Source of the DNA: Acidobacteriota bacterium
GTDB lineage: Bacteria; Acidobacteriota; Terriglobia; Acidiferrales; UBA7541
Direction: 5' to 3'
Assembly (NCBI GenBank): GCA_003225295.1
Contig: QHYZ01000047.1
Coordinates: 1 to 64,000, forward strand
DNA: 64,000 nt
This document shows positions 60,936 through 64,000 of the stretch, piece by piece. Both the position numbers and the translations under genes were made by a program. Under the pieces are notes generated by a model, which was given only the letters and a program-made list of their open reading frames with translations, was not told the DNA's origin and ran no database searches. Numbering within the stretch: the first letter of the stretch is position 1; every line of letters begins with the position of its first letter.

Positions 60936-61670
60936 CTAAGGTACTACGGTAATATTCGTGACCGGATGTATTTCCATCCACTTCGCATGGAAAGTGTCTT
61001 GGACTAAAGTTCCAACAATTTGAACGTGAGAGCCCACCGGTGGCAACGAGACTTGATCGGTGTAGTTGGCACATGCCGCCTTGGCGTCCTGTTGGCTGAC
61101 GTGAAATCTGCAAACGATCTCAAAAACCAAATTGCCTTGCTCATCGCTTAGGTTCCCAGCGTTCAATAGATTCTCGAATTCCGGGTCTACCTTCAGCCAT
61201 CCGTGCGTGTCTCCATCAGCTTCATGGCGAACGCCATCAGGCTTCTTGCCGGCAGTAGCATCCACGATTGTTCCAGCGACAGTGATGCATGGTTGTTTCA
61301 CGATAAGGCGCAGCGGATGGTAAACGTGGTTCCACAAGCTCGCATCACACGGCGTTTCCGGTGTCGGAGAGGTTGGGGGCGTAGGAGTCGGTGGTGTTGA
61401 AGACGGTGAAACGATCACGAACTTCGACGAGACCCAACCGACTTGTTCGTCCTCCGTCCTAACGTGATAGAAGCCGTTATCTGGCGTCGCATCCACAAGA
61501 GTTAATCTTGCGCCCTTAGGGAGATGCGCCAGAGCTACACTTCCCTTCCAGGGATCACGCCGAAGGATTACATTTCCGTTGGTGGCGGCAGTCTGCGCCA
61601 AGACAGAGAATGGACAGACAAACAGAAAGAATAGCCCGACAAAGGTTCGCTTAGAACTTATCCTCATCAT
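60936..61670 (-). CDS. Secreted SH3-like domain protein
   Basis: A 244-residue protein: signal peptide (TFVGLFFLFVCPFSVLAQ), an SH3b-like domain with ILRRDPWKGSVALAHLPKGA and HVRTEDEQVGWVSSKFVIV (residues 34-85), a Ser/Thr/Pro linker (SSTPPTPTPPTSPTPETP), then a C-terminal domain with conserved-looking CITVAGTIVDATAGKKPDGV and HVQIVGTLVQDTFHAKWMEI. The C-terminal domain has an OB-fold-like strand pattern. No enzyme motif. It stands alone. Confidence 0.75.
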   Translation of the reverse strand: MMRISSKRTFVGLFFLFVCPFSVLAQTAATNGNVILRRDPWKGSVALAHLPKGARLTLVDATPDNGFYHVRTEDEQVGWVSSKFVIVSPSSTPPTPTPPTSPTPETPCDASLWNHVYHPLRLIVKQPCITVAGTIVDATAGKKPDGVRHEADGDTHGWLKVDPEFENLLNAGNLSDEQGNLVFEIVCRFHVSQQDAKAACANYTDQVSLPPVGSHVQIVGTLVQDTFHAKWMEIHPVTNITVVP

Positions 61671-61922
61671 GTCTCTGCTCCCTCCATTTTTTCATCTTGC
61701 TGATCGAACTGGGCCCATCGTGAACCATATCTACTTGGAGATAAGCATTCGGCCTTATTGGCGACTGAGTAGATATGCGATGTTACCAATTCAAGCTTAG
61801 CCGCCGCTTGATGTTTTGAAACTAAAAGTTCGGTGAACCGGGGAGGACTAAGAATCTCCAGACGTTGGCGGCGCGCGGAGACCGGCCGACCCGGCCTAAA
61901 CTCAACCGCTAGCTTACGCAAA

Positions 61923-63872
61923 ATGACTCACAACCTTATTTCTGCAGGAATTAGGCCTGCTCGCCGACTTTGTGCGAAGATGCCTTTTGGGGTCAAACGA
62001 TCCACTCGGGGCCTGATGCCATTCTCTCGATCCAGCCAATCCGCGGGCCTTCTCCGCGCGACTGCAGTACAAGCCATCTGTGTGACGCTGCTTCTGAACT
62101 CCGGGTTGGCCCAACAAAACCCCGCGGAAAAGGAACCCGTCCGAGGACAGCAGAGCGGCACGAGCACGGGCGGCGCGCACGCTCCGGTGAAGGACGCACT
62201 TTCGCGACCGATAACGGCCGGCGGCTTTGTTGACGGCGCACCGGTCATTTTTGTCGATATGACGCACACGGCTGGCCTCGACATTTTCCATCATCGCTCA
62301 GGAAGGCCCGAGAAAAGGACGATTGTCGAGACGCCCGGCTCCGGTGTGGCGTTGCTCGATTATGACAATGACGGCTGGCTTGATATTTATCTGCTAAACG
62401 GCTCAACATTTCCCGCGCTGAAGGGCAAAGAAGCTCCGCCGCGCGCGATGCTGCTGCACAACAACCATGACGGAACATTCACCGACGTCACAGATCAGGC
62501 CGGCGTAAGGAATGAACGATGGGGCTTCGGCGTGGCGGTCGGGGACTTCGATAACGACGGCTGGCCGGACATATACGTATCGAACTTCGGCAAGAATCGT
62601 CTTTATCATAACAATCACGACGGCACGTTTACCGACGTCGCGAAAACCGCTGGCGTGACGCTCGGCGGGTGGTCGACCGGCGCGACGTGGGGAGACTACG
62701 ATCGCGATGGTTACCTTGATCTATTTGTTCCGGGCTATGCGAAGGTCGACCCCGATAACCCTCCGATGGCCGGCAAAGGCGACCTACCGGCAGGGTTTTG
62801 CCAGTTTCGCGGGATCGAAGTCATGTGCGGTCCTCGAGGCCTGCCGGGAGAAAGCGATCACCTGTTTCACAACAATGGCGACGGCACCTTTACGGACGTG
62901 AGCGTGAAAGCGGGAGTCGCCGACGCGAAAAGATACTATGGATTTTCATCTGTGTTTGTGGACGTGGATGACGACGGGTGGGTCGATCTCTCGGTCGCGA
63001 ACGATTCCGTGCCGAAGTATCTCTACCGGAATAAGCACGACGGCACGTTTGAAGACATCAGCTATCTTTCGGGATTTGCTTTGAACGACGATGGGCGTGA
63101 GCAAGCCGCCATGGGCATGGCCGTCGGGGATTACAACCGTGACGGCAAAGTCGACTTCTACATCACAAATTTTTCAGACGATTACAACACACTCTACCGG
63201 AATGAAGGCGACGCGGCCTTCTCTGACGTCAGCTTTCGCGCCGAAATTGCGACACTGACGATACCGTTTCTGGGCTGGGGCACGGGCTTTCTCGACTACG
63301 ATAACGACGGGTTGCTCGACATATTCGTTGCCAATGGGCACGTCTATCCGGGTGTTGATGCACAAGACTGGGGCACAACCTGGGCGCAGCGGCCGCTGCT
63401 GCTGCGCAATCTGGACGGATCGAAATTCCAGGAGGTTCCGGCGGCAACGAGCAGCGGCCTGGCAGTTCTTGTGTCGGCACGAGGCGCGGCGTTCGGCGAC
63501 CTATTCAACGACGGTCATATCGACGTCGTTCTCAACAACATCGATTCGACGCCCACTTTGTTGCGAAACGTGGTCAAGAATTCGAATCACTGGATAACAC
63601 TAAGGCCTTTGGGAGGCCCCAAGAGCCCCCGCGATGCGATTGGAGCTAAGGTATTTGTCAGGACGGGAGGCGTGCGGCAACGCGGGGACGTCTTCAGCGG
63701 GGGAAGCTATGCATCGAGTTCCGATCAACGCCTGCACTTCGGCCTCGGAACAGCAGTGAAAGTCGACAAGGTGGAGATTCACTGGCCAAGTGGGGCAAAG
63801 GAAGAAATCACGATTCCTGCCGTCGACCGCATCTTTACCGTGAAGGAAGGCAAAGGAATCGTCGCGCCGTGA
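61923..63872 (+). CDS. FG-GAP/ASPIC-UnbV domain protein
   Basis: About 649 residues of the CRTAC1-like type. N-terminal hydrophobic segment (LLRATAVQAICVTLLLNSGL, about 42-62) likely for export; FG-GAP repeats (GVALLDYDNDGWLDIYLLNG, AVGDFDNDGWPDIYVSNFGK, NDGLLDIFVANGHVYPG); and a C-terminal ASPIC/UnbV domain (HWITLRPLGGPKSPRDAIGA, GSYASSSDQRLHFGLG). The start is unsure: ATG 61923 or a later ATG near 61980. The type is abundant in acidobacteria and related to extracellular matrix-like proteins; the role is unknown. Confidence 0.85.
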   Translation: MTHNLISAGIRPARRLCAKMPFGVKRSTRGLMPFSRSSQSAGLLRATAVQAICVTLLLNSGLAQQNPAEKEPVRGQQSGTSTGGAHAPVKDALSRPITAGGFVDGAPVIFVDMTHTAGLDIFHHRSGRPEKRTIVETPGSGVALLDYDNDGWLDIYLLNGSTFPALKGKEAPPRAMLLHNNHDGTFTDVTDQAGVRNERWGFGVAVGDFDNDGWPDIYVSNFGKNRLYHNNHDGTFTDVAKTAGVTLGGWSTGATWGDYDRDGYLDLFVPGYAKVDPDNPPMAGKGDLPAGFCQFRGIEVMCGPRGLPGESDHLFHNNGDGTFTDVSVKAGVADAKRYYGFSSVFVDVDDDGWVDLSVANDSVPKYLYRNKHDGTFEDISYLSGFALNDDGREQAAMGMAVGDYNRDGKVDFYITNFSDDYNTLYRNEGDAAFSDVSFRAEIATLTIPFLGWGTGFLDYDNDGLLDIFVANGHVYPGVDAQDWGTTWAQRPLLLRNLDGSKFQEVPAATSSGLAVLVSARGAAFGDLFNDGHIDVVLNNIDSTPTLLRNVVKNSNHWITLRPLGGPKSPRDAIGAKVFVRTGGVRQRGDVFSGGSYASSSDQRLHFGLGTAVKVDKVEIHWPSGAKEEITIPAVDRIFTVKEGKGIVAP

Positions 63873-64000
63873 CACGCTGGCCGAAAGCCGATGCTCAACA
63901 TTGCCGTTATCGCGACCTTCATTCCAGGCTTGCAATTGTATTTCTCTATTGCTGCTTTCGGTTCCTGATTCGATCGGGCTGGACTCATACCGCGCCCCGC

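Overview
The window (about 58-60% GC by eye) reads as a chromosomal segment of a soil-type Acidobacteriota bacterium. This is inferred from the gene families: an Oar-like TonB-dependent receptor with an N-terminal carboxypeptidase-regulatory domain, VCBS/FG-GAP and ASPIC/UnbV proteins, GMC dehydrogenases paired with gluconate-dehydrogenase-subunit-3-like Tat proteins, sigma/anti-sigma/TPR-CHAT loci and PilZ/PQQ-propeller genes. No rRNA or phylogenetic marker confirms it.

Layout. 1-12.4 kb is an accessory region hung on one tRNA-Gly(GCC) gene (12362-12432, minus strand). Four degraded copies of the 3' part of that tRNA lie at about 218, 5805, 9260 and 12141. They separate a sugar-oxidation operon (GMC dehydrogenase, subunit 3, TIM-barrel isomerase, VCBS protein), a hypothetical gene plus a HipBA pair, and a block with a DUF433 antitoxin, a broken PIN-like toxin, RelBE, an odd SDR and an IS21 IstB remnant. 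A tyrosine-integrase C-terminus (8941-9252) abuts one tRNA copy. 12.5-15.6 kb carries small genes, msrB, a PilZ protein and a PQQ propeller. 15.7-22.2 kb is a complete-looking hisIGDCBHFA operon (no hisE), preceded by a consensus promoter, a His-rich leader peptide and a terminator hairpin, so it is probably controlled by ribosome-mediated attenuation. 22.2-33.5 kb holds glucan phosphorylase, a CsgG-like lipoprotein-family protein, a large TonB receptor, a class III CoA-transferase, and a phospholipase C-like phosphoesterase followed by a basic-tailed protein and an outer-membrane protein.

33.9-38.7 kb is a minus-strand locus: sigma factor, membrane anti-sigma, unknown protein, TPR-CHAT protease. 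38.8-48.5 kb has two small conserved proteins, an RND efflux pair and a ThDP decarboxylase/subunit 3/GMC operon. 49.6-60.6 kb is a long plus-strand run: peptide ABC importer (ATPase, ATPase, permease, permease, binding protein), a sigma factor that overlaps the binding-protein gene, a 961-residue TPR-CHAT protease that overlaps the sigma gene, a zinc-finger protein, a subtilisin fragment and an HD-GYP protein. The window ends with a secreted SH3 protein and an ASPIC/UnbV protein.

The strongest candidates for something new are the two sigma/zinc-finger/TPR-CHAT loci. One is translationally chained to a peptide importer. Both recall, without any CRISPR component, the protease/anti-sigma/sigma logic of the type III-E Csx29-Csx30-RpoE system. 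No cas gene or CRISPR array was seen.
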